Shown one piece after another: positions 37,136 through 39,534 of a stretch of DNA of 39,534 nt (positions are counted from its first letter, which is position 1; each line of letters starts with the position of its first letter). A program made the position numbers and the translations under genes. Source of the DNA: Candidatus Njordarchaeota archaeon (GTDB lineage: Archaea; Asgardarchaeota; Njordarchaeia; Njordarchaeales; Panguiarchaeaceae). The DNA lies in contig JAHKKZ010000007.1 in NCBI GenBank assembly GCA_029856685.1, positions 1 through 39,534 on the forward strand, written 5' to 3'. The notes under the pieces were generated by a model. The model made no database searches. It was given only the letters and a program-made list of their open reading frames with translations, and was not told where the DNA came from.

Positions 37136-38173
37136 GTGATTTTCATGGCTAAGGAACCAACAATCCATGAGCTTAGGCTTTCTAAGCATACGTTAAATGC
37201 TTTGGAATCCGCTGGGATATACTACATTAAGGATTTACTTCTTTATAGTCCAACGAGACTTGCTGAGATTACTGGTCTCTCTAAGGAGACATGCGAGAAA
37301 GTTCTGGATAAGGCAATAGAGTTTCTGGATCGATATAGGAAGAAGTTTTTAACGCTCGAAGAATTGGAGAAAGTTGAGGAGAAGAAGATATTTATGTCGA
37401 CAGGAGCACATAGCCTTAATAGGCTTCTACATGGAGGATGGTGTGTTGGGGAGGTAACAGAACTTGCAGGACCCTATGCCTCGGGTAAGAGCCAAGCGTG
37501 TTTTACCGCATTGGCAACAGTCTTCCTTCCAATGATGAGCCAAAAGGAGATTCAAGAGATTTTATACGGTGGCGAGGAGACTAGAAGCTCGGAAAGAAAA
37601 GATGTTCATTGGGGTCTTAACGATGGAGATATATCAGCTGTGATAATTGATTCCGAGAGAACATTCTCTATTCAGAGATTTAGGAAGATTCTCGGAAGAT
37701 TCGGGCTTAACGAGAAGGAAATTATGAAGAAAGTTATTATTAGCAGACCAGAGAATGCTTGGGATCAGAAGAGGATTATTGAGAGTCTTGTTGGTGTTGT
37801 GAGGGAGAACAATGTTAAGTTGGTGGTTGTTGATAGCCTCACAAAGCTTCCTAGAGCCGATTTTTCTGGGCAAGGAGAGCTTTATACTAGGCAAAGACTC
37901 ATATTGGATATGGTGGAGAAGCTTAGGAGGATAGCCATAAACTATAGAGTTGTCGTTATTGTGACAAACCAGGTTGTGGCTACTCCGGGAGTGTTGTATG
38001 GTCGTGGATATAAACCTATAGGGGGACATGTATTAGCGCACACCGTTGATACACGCTTACTTCTCACACGAGCTACTGATCCATATAGAAAAGTCACGAT
38101 TTTGGATTCTTCGTGGCTTCCCCCTGGGGAATGTAAGATTAGGATTACCGATGAGGGAATAGCGGATGCTTAG
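37136..38173 (+). CDS. radA: RadA/Rad51-family recombinase, divergent
   Basis: N-terminal HhH 'LSKHTLNALESAGIYYIKDLLLYSPTRLAEITGLSKETCEKVLDKA', Walker A 'GPYASGKSQ', Walker B 'LVVVDSL', 'ADFSGQGELYTRQ', 'VIVTNQVVATPG', 'PIGGHVLAHTVDTRLLL'. Confidence 0.92.
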   Translation: MIFMAKEPTIHELRLSKHTLNALESAGIYYIKDLLLYSPTRLAEITGLSKETCEKVLDKAIEFLDRYRKKFLTLEELEKVEEKKIFMSTGAHSLNRLLHGGWCVGEVTELAGPYASGKSQACFTALATVFLPMMSQKEIQEILYGGEETRSSERKDVHWGLNDGDISAVIIDSERTFSIQRFRKILGRFGLNEKEIMKKVIISRPENAWDQKRIIESLVGVVRENNVKLVVVDSLTKLPRADFSGQGELYTRQRLILDMVEKLRRIAINYRVVVIVTNQVVATPGVLYGRGYKPIGGHVLAHTVDTRLLLTRATDPYRKVTILDSSWLPPGECKIRITDEGIADA

Positions 38174-38423
38174 CCAGGATGAGCTTAGGGACCTAGCAAT
38201 ATTTCTTACATCTTTTGGTAAGAACCTGCCAAATATTCTCTGTGACCCAAGCAGAATTCCTAGAACGCCAAAAACGCGGTTGTGGCTTGAAAGTGCGGAA
38301 AGGCTCGGTGTGATTGACATATCTGGCGATATTATAAGGATTAGAAGAGGGGGCATACAGAGTCTTATCGAAAAGATAAATAGGGCTTTTGATTATTGGT
38401 TAGATGAGCTTTCGAGGTCGTAA
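38166..38423 (+). CDS. Small hypothetical protein in radA operon
   Basis: 85 aa, ATG overlaps the radA 3' end (38166 vs 38173). Confidence 0.65.
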   Translation: MLSQDELRDLAIFLTSFGKNLPNILCDPSRIPRTPKTRLWLESAERLGVIDISGDIIRIRRGGIQSLIEKINRAFDYWLDELSRS

Positions 38424-38426
38424 GCC

Positions 38427-38864
38427 TTGTCGTTCTTATGGAGACTTATACCCAATAAGCTTGCTAAGAGAATTAAGAAATATGTCCATGAGGATATTGA
38501 CGATAAGTATTTGAGGAGGGCATTGAATATAGCTAAACTTGAGAAAACTGAGGAATCCTTTGACACCATCGAGTGGAGGGGGTGGAGCGAATCATACCAA
38601 TTGCTGGAGAGAATTCTCAATGTTCTTAGTGGGTTTGGTGGAGCATTTCTGTATGCCTTAGAGCTGGGAGAATTCTACTTCAGAGAACTTCAGATGAAAG
38701 TAAGATCAGCAAAAGTTACGAGGGCTTGGATAAAAAACGCTACAAGCATAGGTCTTATTAAGAGAGACAAGAATTCTCATGGTGTTACACGCTATCAAAT
38801 CGATCAGCAAATGCTGGATAAGATCCGAGGAATTCTTGTGGGAGCGTTAGAGGATCTAATATGA
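38427..38864 (+). CDS. Hypothetical wHTH-like protein in radA operon
   Basis: 145 aa, TTG start; C-terminal 'SAKVTRAWIKNATSIGLIKRDKNSHGVTRYQIDQQMLDKIRGIL' reads as a winged helix. Confidence 0.65.
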   Translation: MSFLWRLIPNKLAKRIKKYVHEDIDDKYLRRALNIAKLEKTEESFDTIEWRGWSESYQLLERILNVLSGFGGAFLYALELGEFYFRELQMKVRSAKVTRAWIKNATSIGLIKRDKNSHGVTRYQIDQQMLDKIRGILVGALEDLI

Positions 38865-39534
38865 GGTTTATAGATAATATACTCGCGGAGGTAATTATTA
38901 GGCTTGCTGACAATTCATCGAGCTTTGCGGAGATCTCAGAAAAGTTGCAAGAGGTAGTGCCAAGAGGATTTATTCCCATGGTATTAAGAGCGCTTGAGAT
39001 TTTCTATGAAGAGAAGACATACAGTTTACCCCCAGAACTTATAGCTGCTTGGAAGAAGTATTCTGGCACGTTCATACGCCTAGATGAGTTAGATGATATG
39101 ATAGATGAGTTCTGTGCCAAGTACAACCTCAATAAGAAGCAATTTTTGATGTGGTTCAATGGAGAGAAAAGACTTATGAAAAAAGCGGAGGTAAACCCAG
39201 AACTACTAGCCAGAACAGTTAATTTCTTCATATTCAGAAGAATTATTCGTAAGGCAACAAGGATCATAGCATACTTACCTAGAGCTACTGGTGGATCTAT
39301 AGTCAAGGAGGTCTTGTTTATGTCCAAAAATTTAGGGGCTAATGTCAATATTCGGAACGAATCCAAAATAATCATCGAGATATTACCAGGCGAGCTTAGC
39401 CTCGAGCCCCTATCCGTAGCACTCACATCCGCTGAGATCATTGAGATTTTTCTACCAAATGGTAAGAAGATTTTGATTAGGGATATCCCCATCTTAGCGA
39501 CTTTCAGACCAAAAGTCTTCGATAGTTCGTTGGA
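38861..39534 (+). CDS. 3'-truncated ORF, possibly DUF790/Bax1-like
   Basis: ATG overlaps upstream stop (ATGA); open to the window end: MRFIDNILAEVIIRLADNSSSFAEISEKLQEVVPRGFIPMVLRALEIFYEEKTYSL...FNGEKRLMKKAEVNPELLARTVNFFIFRRIIRKATRII...; the 'EKRLM..aevnPELLAR.vN...rriirKATRI' stretch resembles DUF790. Confidence 0.6.
   Translation, partial: MRFIDNILAEVIIRLADNSSSFAEISEKLQEVVPRGFIPMVLRALEIFYEEKTYSLPPELIAAWKKYSGTFIRLDELDDMIDEFCAKYNLNKKQFLMWFNGEKRLMKKAEVNPELLARTVNFFIFRRIIRKATRIIAYLPRATGGSIVKEVLFMSKNLGANVNIRNESKIIIEILPGELSLEPLSVALTSAEIIEIFLPNGKKILIRDIPILATFRPKVFDSSL

Noticed and set aside
4120-39492. Many listed ORFs of 60-200 aa antisense to recognised genes (for example 4120-4395, 7684-7956, 11246-11614, 15794-16276, 28838-29440, 33991-34308, 39004-39492)
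   Set aside because: They lie opposite well-supported coding genes and translate to low-complexity Ser/Ile/Leu-rich sequence typical of antisense frames.
1-39534. tRNA/rRNA genes, CRISPR repeats, IS elements
   Set aside because: No T-arm GGTTCRAAtCC-like motif in an intergenic cloverleaf context, no spaced direct repeats and no transposase-like ORF were seen.

Overview
Archaeal chromosomal window (Thermoproteota-like gene content; lineage not determined), about 40% GC by eye and densely coding on both strands. I saw no rRNA, tRNA, CRISPR array or insertion sequence. Recognisable modules: (1) riboflavin/thiamine-type metabolism (RibD-C reductase, YjbQ, RibH); (2) molybdo/tungstopterin biosynthesis and use (two MoaD paralogs, MoaE, a tungsten aldehyde:ferredoxin oxidoreductase, two MoeA of which one carries a C-terminal PBP-like domain); (3) DNA repair (Fpg/Nei-like glycosylase, AGOG, endonuclease IV-like enzyme with a poly-Lys tail, divergent RadA, possible Bax1-like ORF at the right edge); (4) ABC exporter, NhaD/ArsB permease, DedA, S8 protease, HDAC-like enzyme, AAA ATPase with DUF234/PDDEXK-like C-terminus. 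Most interesting to me: an Fpg/Nei protein whose catalytic N-terminal Pro is Thr; two different proteins with longin/adaptin-like N-terminal regions, one divergent from a 15-repeat LRR protein; an M50-like membrane protein with HExxH changed to HIASH; a RadA with an insertion and an altered FxxA motif; and several decayed genes in gaps the ORF track leaves empty, the clearest being a GH114 (MJ1477/TM1410 family) pseudogene. All family calls come from reading the sequence; no searches were run.
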